DNA of 50,051 bases from Welwitschia mirabilis (taxonomy: Eukaryota; Gnetophyta; Gnetopsida; Welwitschiales): the NCBI GenBank assembly GCA_051453625.1, contig JBOZIK010000001.1:174391765-174441815 (forward strand). The letters run 5' to 3'. Each line of letters opens with the position of its first letter. Position 1 is the first letter of the stretch. The translations under genes and the position numbers were made by a program. The notes beneath the pieces are model-generated. The model was not told where the DNA came from. It searched no databases and saw only the letters and a list, made by a program, of their open reading frames with translations. Of the stretch, positions 9,421 through 20,900 are shown in pieces.

Positions 9421-9940
9421 CTCGCTACGTCATGTCATGTTGCTATCTAAAGTTGAGCAATGTTGTGTTGTTTAGTTTGTTATACTTTTTAGTAAGCAAG
9501 TCTGCACCTTAATATAGAAGTTCATAGAAACTTGCCCCATTGGTCTTCTCTTAAATGGAATTAAGATTAAGTTAGGTTACTACCATAGGTTAAGACAAGA
9601 TCTTGGTGTGCTAAAGGGTTTGACAAGGCCCTGGCTCTACTATTTAAAAAAAAAAAAAATGATAAACAAGTTCCAATCTGTTCTGGTTGGAACTAAGCTC
9701 TATGATTCAACTTGGTTTAGTCAGTTTGCATATGAATACTTCAGTCTTGTTGATGTTTGTTTCAATCGGATTCTGAGGTGCCCTGGTAGTGCATGGTCAG
9801 GCAATTTTAGAAATTGACCTTATAACTTTTTAGGATATTGGAGATCAGAGCAACATTCTAGTTGCTTCACATGGATGGATGAGACAGATCTGTCTTCAAA
9901 TGGGAAAGTATTAGGGTGAAAAGCCAAGTCTTATACTAAA
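9421..9940 (+). other. Element A internal spacer, no pol seen
   Basis: About 520 bp between the gag end and the 3' LTR, including an A-tract near 9645-9659. None of the Copia pol motifs can be read in it. A purine-rich stretch, AAATGGGAAAG (about 9898-9908), could be the remains of a polypurine tract. The element is either internally deleted or was gag-only. Confidence 0.45.
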
Positions 9941-10245
9941 GTTCTTATGTTATGTAACTAATAAGTTGTAATATTGTAAAGCAAAGTTGACCCTTGGTGG
10001 TCCACTTAGATTTTGTAATTAAAAGTTAAAATATAAGGTGAGGCCTACAAACAGATGGAGGGTAAAGCTGATGGTTTCCAAGCTTGGCTTAAGTTACAAC
10101 CGTAATCTGATTTGTAAGGTTTGGATCCCTGCACATTGTAAGCAGGGATATTCATTTGCATCCCTATAATCAAGGTCCCTTCCCTCATGGATGCTTCCCT
10201 CAGCCTTTCAGGGTTTTACAATGTAAGTCTACATGTGTTTGCTAT
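9941..10245 (+). repeat. 3' LTR of Copia element A (end uncertain)
   Basis: Direct repeat of 3096-3385, including TTTGTAATTAAAAGTTAAAATATAA against TTGTAATTAAACTTCAAAATATAA-type matches, GCACATTGTAA, CATGGATGCTTCCCTC and AGGGTTTTACAATG. The match fades after about 10,222, while the 5' copy runs about 100 bp longer. The 3' LTR is therefore truncated or diverged at its end. No target duplication could be defined. Confidence 0.65.
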
Positions 10246-11155
10246 TGATGAATGAAGAAAAATATAATGTTTAAACACTCAACATTAGAGGATAATAAAA
10301 AATATAATAGATAGGGCTTGCAAGCAATGAAGGTGTACAATGCTTAAGCCCTCTTTCATAATGAAAGGATAGTTGAGAGCTGAAACTCATTTTAGGGATA
10401 TATCTTCACATGTGTTTATGGTCTTCAAGGCACAAAAACTTCATTCATATAAATAATTCAAAACATTCAAATATTTTCCTAATTGTTGATAGATATACAA
10501 ATGACAACGTCACTTACTGCTAAAACAACGATTTTCTAGAGTTAACAAGATATATTTACAATGCAAATACCAACAAGAAAAAAAGGCACATAACAAGGGG
10601 TATTCAAAGACTTCTTATGCTTCAGGATTCTTACTATAGGCAATATAATATGTTATCTCTTGTCTTGTAAATTGAGATGGAGCTGGTCAACGTCGTCAAG
10701 AAGAGACAGGGGCAGAGCACAACCAAAAGGAACCTCAAGAAAAGGGAAAGCCTAGGTGAAACTTGTAACAATTATGGAGTAGACTACTTTAATGCTTTAT
10801 AGCCTTTGTTTCCTACTTGAAGAAGCTTGCATTGACCATATATATCGACTTCTTAATTCCAGAAACAAATTTAACATACTAGGGCACCGTAATGAAAACA
10901 AATCATACAACAGCTTATGTCGTTTCAACCTTCGTGTATGAGACCGATAGCAAATTAAAACCCAACAAAGCCTTCATAGAATTAGAAAAAGTAAAAACAT
11001 TAGGTTTCAATCCATAAACCTTCCATTCCTCGCAACCCTATATTATGTTCCAAAGGCTTCCAGATCTGCCGCGCAACGCGAAACAAAAAATACATGAAGA
11101 ACAACAGCTTTAAATTTCCCTTTTCACTATTGCAGAAAGGACATTAGCATCTGAC
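10246..11155. other. No exon recognised; probable intron 1 of the transporter gene
   Basis: This lies immediately downstream, on the minus strand, of the transporter's first coding exon. GC content rises toward 11.1 kb. A purine-rich stretch near 10,675-10,760 stands out, but I could not tie it to a protein. No segment resembling the expected second exon was seen here. Confidence 0.45.
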
Positions 11156-11236
11156 CTGCGTGACTTCGGCAGAAGTGACCCATATAAAGACAACTACTCC
11201 GATAAGAAATAGCCCTGCTCTATAACGCCAACCCAT
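11156..11236 (-). CDS. First coding exon of an EamA/SLC35F5-like transporter
   Basis: An 81-nt minus-strand exon of exactly 27 codons runs from ATG at 11,236 to CGCAG, followed by GTCAG, a good 5' splice site in phase 0. It begins MGWRYRAGLFLIG and ends VTSAEVTQ, with one hydrophobic membrane-spanning segment. Plant members of the SLC35F5/EamA drug-metabolite transporter family start in just this way, with 'YKAGL' and 'VTSAEVTQ' motifs, and continue with a 'YKQPF..TYLG' segment that would be in exon 2. These are multi-pass membrane proteins of poorly defined substrate. The surrounding sequence is GC-richer than the flanks, as for a plant gene start. Exon 2 was not found in 1-11,155, so intron 1 exceeds 11 kb or the gene is cut off. 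Confidence 0.75.
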
Positions 11237-11460
11237 TTTCCGCCAAGACAAAGTTACGCACTCGCAAATCCGATACCGGAATCCCGCTCAAAACACCCTC
11301 ACCGGGTGCTAACGCAGCCCGAACCCTGGTTGTTGGGCTTCAAATCCCACGTCCTTCATTTTGACGACTGAGATGCAAACTAAGGAAGTTACTTAGTTCA
11401 GAATCTTCAGATCTTCATCAGAGAAAGAACGAAATGTTGCGACTGCAAATATTGCTTCGC

Positions 11461-11504
11461 TTTCCCGCAAGGCGGTGCAGTCATTATATTATGGAAGGCG
11501 GGAA
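11461..11504. promoter_or_regulatory. Two E2F-like sites in the transporter upstream region
   Basis: TTTCCCGC on plus (11,461-11,468) matches the E2F/DP consensus TTTSSCGC. ATTCCCGC on minus (about 11,498-11,505) matches the looser WTTSSCSS. They are inverted, about 30 bp apart, and lie 225-270 bp upstream of the transporter ATG. Function is inferred from motif alone. Confidence 0.4.
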
Positions 11505-11570
11505 TATAGATGGATGAGTAACAATTGCGTGAAAACTATCCCCTCCTACTGCTACCAAATTTCTCTAAAC

Positions 11571-11750
11571 AATATTTTCCAAAAGAGGAGGATACGATCT
11601 TGAATGACAAGGGGGAATTCGCAGCCCCAGTAACTCGGTGAGCGTAAATAGTGATGGGCGCTCAGTGGAGGCAAAACGGTGTTGCAAGTTTGCTCTCACA
11701 AATTCTAGCACTATAGTCATCGCCCTTTGCTTTTCTTTCGGTGACTCCAT
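11571..11750 (-). CDS. Candidate 60-codon first exon, protein not recognised
   Basis: Minus-strand ATG at 11,750 in good context (GGAG before, G after) opens 60 codons: MESPKEKQRAMTIVLEFVRA, then a basic/hydroxylated middle with FTLTELLGLRIPP, ending PPLLENI. A GT follows at once (ATT/GTTTAG), a possible but weak splice donor; otherwise the frame stops one codon later. The amphipathic EKQRAMTIVLEFVRANL run looks like real protein, and base composition is higher in GC than the surroundings. It lies 335 bp upstream of the transporter exon on the same strand. It could be an alternative upstream exon, a separate small gene or chance. I do not recognise the product. Confidence 0.35.
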
Positions 11751-11899
11751 CTCCGACAAGAAATTCTGTACTTATAACACTTCTATTTGCCTCCCAAAGC
11801 TTAGTTGTAACTTCGTCGAGCTTCTGGGAACCATCGTTGTTTGGTTTTGTACGTGAATTTCTTTTTCTATATTTCGCCTAAATTGTTTTATCGGTTTCT

Positions 11900-13535
11900 T
11901 AAGAGTGAATAGAAGAGAAAAATTAACCTGAATTAAATTCGACTGGTAATGAAATTTAAACTGTTGAATATTTCGATGACTTTATCAATACGGTCTCATG
12001 CGTGTTAGGTTTAAATCAACCATTTTTTTTCCTAAGGGAAATAGTTAAGAGAAGCTAAATGTTGCTCAGTTTTAAGTTTTCATTAGGGAATCAATTTCCT
12101 TTAAATGAGGTTAGCTTATAGCAGAGCATGTAGAATTCAAATCTTTTAGTTATTGTATCTTGTGCCAAAGGTATAGTTACTATACTCACTAAAACTGATG
12201 ATTTTAATTATGCTTACGACCAGATATATGAAATATATATAAAAGTAGTTGATAAGATTTTTTAATTAAGCATTAATTTTAACAATATGAGAAAGCACTA
12301 ATTTATCTTAGGTTTTTGAAAAATAACGTTTATGTTATGTTATAAAAAAAAAATTCACATGAAAGAGGTATGGCATGGTAATTTCTGTCAACAAAGTTTT
12401 ACGTATTTCATATTTTGCATTTCTATTTATATGTAATTCACATTAGTTGGTTCAAATGTGCAACTTCAATATAGCTTGAGTGCACCAAATATTTATAATT
12501 TATTATATGATTATAGGAAAGGAGATGTGGAACTTGAAACTTTTGGTGATCATACCCTCCCATAAGAGCATAGCCATTATGATCTCCCAAATGAATTATT
12601 TAATTCGTTGTAAGGCTTCATGCTAAGTAGGGCATCTAAAGTTCAAATCCATTATCTCTTGAATGGAGGATGTGTCTTTCACTAATCGGATTACTACCTC
12701 ATTACCAATTTATTATATGATTATGAATGAAATATAACACCTCCCAAAAAATATTATAATTGAATTTACAATTAGTAAATGATTTGCAATAACATGTGCT
12801 TAAGATATCATGTTAGTTATAATTAAAAAGTTTTATATGCATATAATAATTACATGAATGTTAGTTATCAACACTACTCTTAAAGTGTTATAAATGAGAT
12901 CTAAATGTAGATTTAAACATGATTGTTAAGACTTAAATTGGTTTTTTTTGTTTTTTTATATAAATTATGTCCATAAGACTCTAAAATCTATTGAATAGTA
13001 GTAATGTACATGGCATGAGCCTAAACAATGTCAGGTATAAAGTTACCCAAACTTCTAAGTAAAACTTAAAACATTTCAATCAGATTATCAACTTTCATGT
13101 TCCTTTATTTCATATGCTCTTTGTTAAAATATATTTTAGAAAGGCATGGTATCCATCTTCAACCATGTTCTAGTTATAAAGCTGACACATTCACCCTTCT
13201 TGAGGAACGTAAAACCATTTTCCTATGCCAATTCTAAAATAATGAGATTTCATTGTTTTCTTGCTAATATAAATCCACTAGCAAAGGGGAATAGTAACAC
13301 TTACATAAGTTTCCTTTGCAAAAATGCCTCCTTTGATATTGTTTAACTAAAATTGCTTCTTTGTGTTTGTGTTTTCCAAAATTCTTTAAAGTGCTTTTGT
13401 TTTATAATTGTGTGAAATTATTTAGGATTGCAATGAAACATTTATTCTTGAATTTTTGATTTTTAAAAATAAAATCTTTCCTTTATAAAACCAACCCTTT
13501 CTTTTGAGTACTCCCTTTTAGAAAATTTATCGACA
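11900..13535. other. AT-rich stretch, no gene seen
   Basis: GC content drops sharply here compared with 10.9-11.9 kb. I see no long open frame, retroelement protein or terminal repeat that I can support. Short open frames (for example near 13.15-13.35 kb) have no recognisable content. Confidence 0.45.
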
Positions 13536-13539
13536 GTGG

Positions 13540-15130
13540 AATCTAAGAGATTATGAACATAAGCGCTAAATTGAGATAAGCCTCTATGTCTAAAGGCATT
13601 AATTCAAATTTAAGATACTATATTCTTCCAATAAGAATCATTTTAGAACTTCATCTATTTATTTTCCAATGTTTATTTATGAATCCAGGATCTCAAACAA
13701 CATAACCATGTAAGACTATTAGTTGGATAATATCATAAAAAATTTATTTATAAGCATCCTAATAGAAAATTAGCTATTTTTTATATTTGTTTTTCAAGGT
13801 AAATAAGTTTGGTTTTCATGGCTATAGTAACCATTTGAATAATGCACTTATTCCATTTATAAGTATTAGAGCATTATAGTCCTAAGTTTTTATACGATGG
13901 AACAATTTCAATATATTCATTAGCTATGTAAAAAGAAAAATCAATTTTATGTTAGTCACAAACCATGACTTTGGTTTAACATTAGTGTTCATTCTAGGTT
14001 GTTAGAAAAATTTATCCAAAATACGCAACATATGTTGTAAACCTTGATTTATTTTAGACACTAATATAACATCCTTTATGAAGAGAAAAATATTCACAAG
14101 ATAGCTTCCTACTTGTATAGTGTGATCGGGGGAGGTTTTATCTATCTAAGCCTTTAATTCATCAATACAAATTTTAAAAAGTGTAGGAGAGAGGGGAGAA
14201 CCTTACTTAACACCAATAAAACTATGAAACATCATGCCTTCCTTGAAACACTATTTATGAGATGGATACATACCTCTTTATAGAACTTTGAAATTATAGA
14301 TAATAGACCTATTGGAGTTTCAATTTTCTATCATCGTTGTCAAAGTTTATTTATAATGATTGAATCATATGCTTGAAAGAAATCCATAAAACAAATGAAT
14401 GTCTTTTTGTTTGAGCCTTTACCTTCATCAATACGATGCTTTAAGATGATAAGATGATCTACTATAGAATGATATTATTGAAATCCTAATTAATAGATTG
14501 ATCAAATTTATTTCCTTCTACTTTTCTGATAATCTTTACTTTAATCATAGTTCTTACAAGTTCGGCAACTAAATTGCTGATTACAATTAATTGTAATTAT
14601 AAAAATATGATTTATTTTTCTCCTTAAAAACATAATTGCCCTATGAATACATTATTATTTTTTCAATTTAAATACTAATACCTAATTAAGTTTTTCCCCC
14701 CTCCCAAACTACATCCCAAATAAGAAATTCATGTTACTTTAACTATTTTTCCATATAGGCATTTTACATCTACAACATTTCTTAGAGATAATCTTTAGGT
14801 TTGTTCACACGTTTCCTCAAAATAAAGGATAATTCACCATTAGGATTTGCAAGAGGTTCTATTCCATCATTGTCTTTAAATAAGTTTTGATAAAAATTTT
14901 GGATATCTCAAAAAGAAAATTTATATTCTATATCTTGTCTAGTTTGAAAGAAATTCCAAAACTTCCTTGGTTCTTTGAAAAGTAAATGTAATAATTTTAA
15001 CTATATTTTTAGATAAATTATCTTTTTTTATTGTATATTAGATTGTTTTTCTCTTGAACTTTTTTTCCTCTACATGTATGAACCATTATTTATCTGCATT
15101 CATCATCGAATCACCATGTTTTCTTTATAC
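13540..15130 (-). pseudogene. LINE reverse transcriptase remnant, minus strand
   Basis: Reading right to left in shifting frames gives WFDDECR (about 15,110), FKEPRKFWNFF and NLFKDNDGIEPLANPNGE (about 14,980-14,840). Next come YHSIVDHLIILKHRIDEGKG and ICFMDFFQAYDSI (about 14,480-14,360), then GLLSIISKFYKEVC and a KVLPSLL/VKQGCPLSP-like stretch near 14,200. The tail includes VNIFLFIKDVILVS (about 14,090), where the F-A-D-D box is lost, and a C-terminal VLHGYVV*DPGFI piece near 13,710. This order fits plant non-LTR retrotransposons with 'GFR..HSTIDH' and 'IGVKQGCPLSPTLF' motifs. Stops are mostly TAG/TAA at expected Q/W codons. No endonuclease was identified upstream. Confidence 0.7.
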
Positions 15131-15149
15131 ATTATCCCTTACATACATA

Positions 15150-18100
15150 TTAAGTATCAGCTACTAAAATTTCTAAGAAATGTGTAGAAGGATCCCATAT
15201 TTTCTTGACTTTGATTTAGAAATCTTACTTTACTTTTTATGTCATTCTACATTATTTAACAAAAATAACCTTAGGAAGAATAAAAATCTATTACAATAAT
15301 AAAATGGAGAGCTTGATGAAAAGATTCAATTAAATTTTTCATTGATTCAAAATGTTGAATACTTGGAAGATTTATTAGATTAGTGATTAAAGAATTAATA
15401 CTTGAAAATCTAATGAAAACATATAAAAGTAAAAGCATTGGAGTTTGCAATTTTTTTCATTCAATTTAAAACTAGAAGATCTAATTCTCATTCTTTTCTC
15501 AATCTAAGGATCCTTAAGAGTTACTGTTGAGAATCTAAACTTATTCAAAACTAATTTAAGAATTTAATCATCTAAAGATAAATATTTTTTCTAATTTGAA
15601 TAAATTATCAAATATTTATATAAAGGTATTAAAATGGATAGCCTCACAAAAGACCTTCTCTATTATTTAGAGTAGTTTTTCTTAAAATAAAATAACAAAA
15701 ACATAAACACAAATCAAAATTTCAGTGTGTGATATTAAGCTAAACATATTTTTTTTCTTGTTAGCCTTTTTGATTTGTCTCTGTTTATTAGAGGTATTAC
15801 AAATTAAAATAGGTAAACATCAAAACAATCTACCTCATCTTTGATTTCTTGTATTAGAAAAGAAGTAATATTAAAACTTAGAACTAATAAATGTAAAGGC
15901 TTTTCATCCTTCCAAGTCTTTACAATGTCAAAAATATGAAATTTATTAAGGGAGAAATGACACAAAGGCTATGAAATTTATATGTTACAATGCCATCAAT
16001 ATTTAAATATCCATAGTGTAAAGGTTGAAGAAACTATTTTGTTTAAACTTTAATATGTATTTTGCATTCAAATAAGTAGTTTTTTCCTTCTCTTATTTAT
16101 TTCAATTTTTTCCACTATTTTATGTTTTTTGCAAGCTTCTTTGTATCCTTTACAAGTTCTTTAGGTAAGATCTTTAGTTATCTAGATTTGTTCTCTATTA
16201 TGATCACCTTTATTATTACAAATTTTCTCTCTCACTTATGCATCTTTGAATGTAATGATGATATGTTATGGTTTATTTGATTTTTACCTGTCCTATATGC
16301 CTCGACAATAGGTTTCATTTTTCTTTAACATGAATTTTTTTCTTCTATAAATATAGAATTTATTTAATTAAATATTCACCCTCTCTTTCAAAAATCCTAA
16401 CCACATGAATACCTAGTTCCTCCCTTCCCTTCCCCTCCATTCCTTTAGAGATTCAAAAATAACCATACTATTCTTATTCTATAAATTGCGGATCTTGTAC
16501 ATCCATTTAATTTTTGCATCCAACTTTGTTCTCTTTTGAAGAACTTACTTGTGTTGATTTTTCATGTGCTATGAAGCTACATAACTAGAAATTTATAAAA
16601 CTTTAAATCTATGAAATTATAGATATGTAAAATTATAGGACTATAACTCTATGAAATAGAAAACTTATGATATCACTTTTATGTTTTTGTAAATATTAGA
16701 TTAAACCAACAAAAGGAGGATAAAGTAGAGATATAAACAATTTCCACTAATGAACATAGTATAGAATACTTATTAGGTTCTAACTTCATTTATATAACTT
16801 AGGAATCTAATTAGGATTATATTAAACTAATTAATTAAGTAATTAGTTAGATAAAGGATCTTCACTTTTTTTTTCTTTTCTTATTGTTTATCTAATGGAT
16901 TGTGAAGATAACTTTACATTAAGAGCAATGACATTTTGTCATACTTTACTTTTAGTCAAATATTGGGTTATCTCCAATAATCATTTTCTCCACCAACTTA
17001 ACTTAGTATGGGAGGACATGGCTTCATCGTTATTCATGAAACATATTATTCTTTATCCTAGTTCCTTTGTGTCCTTGATTAGCTAGTTATGGTTTTCAAG
17101 ACCTTTAATATTGGGATTTTTAATGAAAATATGCAATTTTTATCTAGGAATGAACATAGGCATTTAAGCCCTTATCATTAAAATATTGGAGATTCCATCT
17201 TTTATGAAGCTTTTAAACTTACCTCTAATAATTTCCAAAGTGGAGAAGAACATTATTAGTAATACTGATAAATTCACTTGGAGAAATCATTTGTTTCTTA
17301 AATACAATGTGTAAGATCTATTATCTTGTTGATGTTCATTTAGAGAATTGAAAACATTTCCTATAATTTTCATGTAGAAATAAATAAAAAAATGTGAAAA
17401 AATTTGTATTATAATCTTCCTAAGTCTTATGGGTAGACTAAGTTCATTTTTATCAATTTTTTGTAATTCATGATCACTCATTTATTTTAAAAAAAGAAAA
17501 ATAAAGAAATAGGTAAAAAAGTAGAAAAAGTAATGAAATTCTTAAATAGCAACTTTAAAAGAGAACAAAATAGTTTTAAAGTTTAAACAACTACTAAATG
17601 AAGAATCTTCCTTTCAAAATATAACTTAGAGAAAGGTACCAGCAAAAATAAAACTAGAAAGAAAAAAATTTAAAATCATAATCACACTAAAAATAATTCC
17701 TTGAATACTAGTTATCATAGTTGTCAATGTAGCTAATGATGTTTTCTAGTTGATTTAATGTAATAAGAAAAAGGATTAAAGAGGTGTAAATAGTTTTATG
17801 CAAGTAACTCTTCATCCTCATCTTAACAACTTGATAGATATTACACAAGTCTGAACCTATAACCATTTTGTAACTATTAGAGGAAAATTGGAAGGAGATA
17901 TTTAGCATTTTTTTAAAATAAGAAATTCTATTTGAGATTTCAAAACAATGACATTTCTTCTCCCATAATGTAATCTTAATTATTTCATGGGATACTAAAA
18001 GATTATAGAAATACTCTAGTTAAAAATCATTAGGAAAATTTCTCAAGTCCTAAAAACTTATTCTTACTTTTCGTCTTTCTTAAGAAATAAAAATTAAAAC

Positions 18101-18250
18101 ATATAAAGCAAAATGTAGTTTTAGTAACTTTATTTGAAGTGGTAAAACATGTGTTATACCCACCACTAGTAAATCTAGAAAAGCTCTACTTATCCATACA
18201 AATTAGATAATAATATTAAATATGAACACAGTGACATTGGAAGTTAGTGT
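15150..18250. other. AT-rich stretch, nothing recognised
   Basis: About 3.1 kb of very AT-rich DNA. It may hold the 5' portions of the two LINE remnants, minus to its left and plus to its right. I could not read an endonuclease or ORF1 here with confidence. Short open frames at 16.9-17.1 kb and 17.3-17.9 kb show no family motif. Confidence 0.4.
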
Positions 18251-18269
18251 ATCTAGGAAAACTTAAATG

Positions 18270-20900
18270 GAATTAAGAGTTACTTTAGAGTGTGTAACTT
18301 CTACATATCAAATGTATCTCCTAACAAAACCAATTTTGGAAGTATCTCTTACCATTTATTCTAAGCTTACAATTGATTATGAGTAAGGATTTTAATATGA
18401 TTAAGAAATCCTAACAGAAACTAGAACGCTTTTAATGCCTCCTTATAGATGCGAAAAAAGTGACCTAGTCTAATATTAAAGAATATTTTTTTTATCATAA
18501 ATGCTAGGAAATGTAACAACTTTGATCATCAATCCTTTATAACCATCCTTAATTCTCAAGAGAATTTACCTTAATAGATTTGATTTATCAAGCCTTTTAA
18601 GATGGCAATAAGTATGTGATGTGGAGGTTCATATCTAAATAGTGATTTTAAAAAACATACCCCTCAGTATGGAGATAATGTTAAAAACTATATCAAAAAT
18701 TAAAAACATGTGTTGTATTACATGAATCTCTTCATTTTCTAAGACAACAAGGAAATTCACTTATTCTTTTGAAATGCTTGGCCTTATCCCCAGGTAGATA
18801 CTACATGAATTTGTTGATGGATTTGTGCTACAAGAATACTTATCTAATAGATCCACTAGTTTCAAAATATATCTATAGCTAGACAATAAGAGATCTATCA
18901 TTAGCTCTTAATAGAGATCTTGGATATTTTAGAAAAGTTAGATGAGAATCCTTTCAAAATTGTTATTTATGTAAATCTAATCCAAACAAGCATGATTAGG
19001 AAAACATGAAATGCTTATAATACCAAGAGGACCCAAATAAAATACAACTTATCATGGTTCAAGATGGAAGATAATAACTTTAAGGTGATATATAATTTTT
19101 TGAAAGGCAAAAATCATCTTTATTAAATCAACACTATCAAAATGAATAGGGTTATCTTATATAAGATAGAAGATATTACTGTGCATTTTCTCAATTATCT
19201 CAGCTATATCTTTACTTCAAAAGTATTCTCAGAGGAAAAGTATCATAAAAACTCCAATCACCATGATACCCTTATTTAAAATATGCATATGATATGCCTA
19301 AATAAAAAAATAAAAATCAAGAAAGTTAAATAAGTTATCTTTAGTATGGTTAATAATAAAGCTCTTGGTAATATTAGCATTTCAATAGAGTTTTCTAAGA
19401 ACCATTGGTATATTATAGATAAGGATATGTTGTATGTTTTTAAAGAAATTATTAACAAAATCATTATTAAAGTTTATCTTAATAAATGCATAATTTGATT
19501 TCTCCCAACCAAATTTTTCATCTACTTTCTTATTTGAAAGTAATCTCTTTTATTAATAATATTTACAAAATCTTAGTTAAACGCATGACTAGGAGACTAA
19601 AATGTATTTTTTCTAAACATACTTTAGTTAAAGTAGATGATGTTCATCAAATATTGCTACATGATGAATAATTTCATAATAACCTAGCAAGGTAAGTAGT
19701 GGGCATGTAATTCAAGTAAGGACGTCTTTTTTCTAAAATTAGAATATGCCAAAACTTAATGATAAAACCATGGAATATCATCATTTTCTACTTCAAAAAG
19801 TACACTTTAGGGATTAAGCATCAACAGTATCCTCTTTATTAATGTGATAAACCATGTGGCTATTGATTTAGAAATTACATAGGATTTTTAGCTTTAATAT
19901 TAAGGGTTCACTTAATTCTTATCTATTTATTTTGGTAATCAATTTTTAATATCGTGCATTGTATGATAATCCTAATTTCAACCTATTAAGGGGTACTTTC
20001 ATAAAGGATGATTAGTATTAACTACTTGACATAATGCATTTTGTGCATGATCTTTTTCACGATTTAGAATAGTAAATCTATCATATTTAGACTTTTGGAT
20101 AAATTTATAAGTATTATAATCATTTTGTCTTTTTGATGAATTAAGAAAAGTTTTTAGGTGTTCTATGATAAGGAAACAAAGTTGTGGGTTCATTTAAAAT
20201 TTTCGAATATACTTACCATACATATGATATTAATATTCTTACCATTACTTTTTCTTTATAAGTAGTATTGTTGAGTTCTACAGCTATGTTATTAAGAAGT
20301 TATTAAAAAGCTAGAAAGGAAACTTATGAACTAGAAGGACAAATAATTGTTTATGCTAGAAAGAAACTTATTTTGAGATGATTTTACTTCACTCATGTTT
20401 ATTACTCTTCATATTGGAATCTTGCAAATTTCCCCATGATAAAATTAAGAATCCCATTATGAAATTTCTTTAGAATAGAAAACTAGTAAGAATGAATTTT
20501 AGTATTTTGGGACATCTCCATTTATCCTAAGAATGAAGAATAGTTGAGGCATCTAAGTTGCCCTAAAAAAGAAATCACCCTCTATGAAAATAAACTTAGT
20601 AATGTTATATGGAATATATCTCTTACAAAAGACTCATTAAAACTAGAATTTTATTAAGTAGGTTAAAAGATAATGTTTATTAGGGTGTCACTGATGCTAG
20701 GAATTAGATTATACATCCTAAGAAAATTAGACCAAAATGATCCATATATTTCTGGTAAATATTATAAGTCTAGTAACTTATTAGCAAATGTTAGACGATA
20801 AAGATGATGGTTATTTTTAATAATAAGGGTCATAGTTTCATGATTGTATGTAGGGGTTATAGTATTGTATACTCAAATTACAAGTACATGGAATGTTATT
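18270..20900 (+). pseudogene. L1-like LINE remnant (endonuclease-RT), plus strand
   Basis: An endonuclease piece reads FYISNVSPNKTNFGSISYHL and then, in a new frame, KDFNMIKKS (about 18,385-18,412), corresponding to the GDFN box with G lost. The linker reads FLKGKNHLY and KIEDITVHFLNYLSYIF (about 19,100-19,215). RT starts with NNKALGNISISIEFSKNHW (about 19,350-19,410), matching the plant L1 'NNKAPG.DGF..EF' motif, and continues with FINNIYKILVKRMTRRLK (about 19,550-19,600). The post-RT region keeps a KKLERKLMN*KDK segment near 20,310, like 'KIE.KL..WK.K.LS.AGR' of L1 elements. Frame changes and TAG stops throughout mark an old copy. The YADD box is not readable. Confidence 0.7.

Noticed and set aside
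12080-12660. Possible tRNA-derived SINE (GTTCAAATCC-like words)
   Set aside because: No properly spaced A and B boxes, no poly-A end and no target duplication.
12600-12700. tRNA gene
   Set aside because: No cloverleaf could be folded by eye around the B-box-like word.
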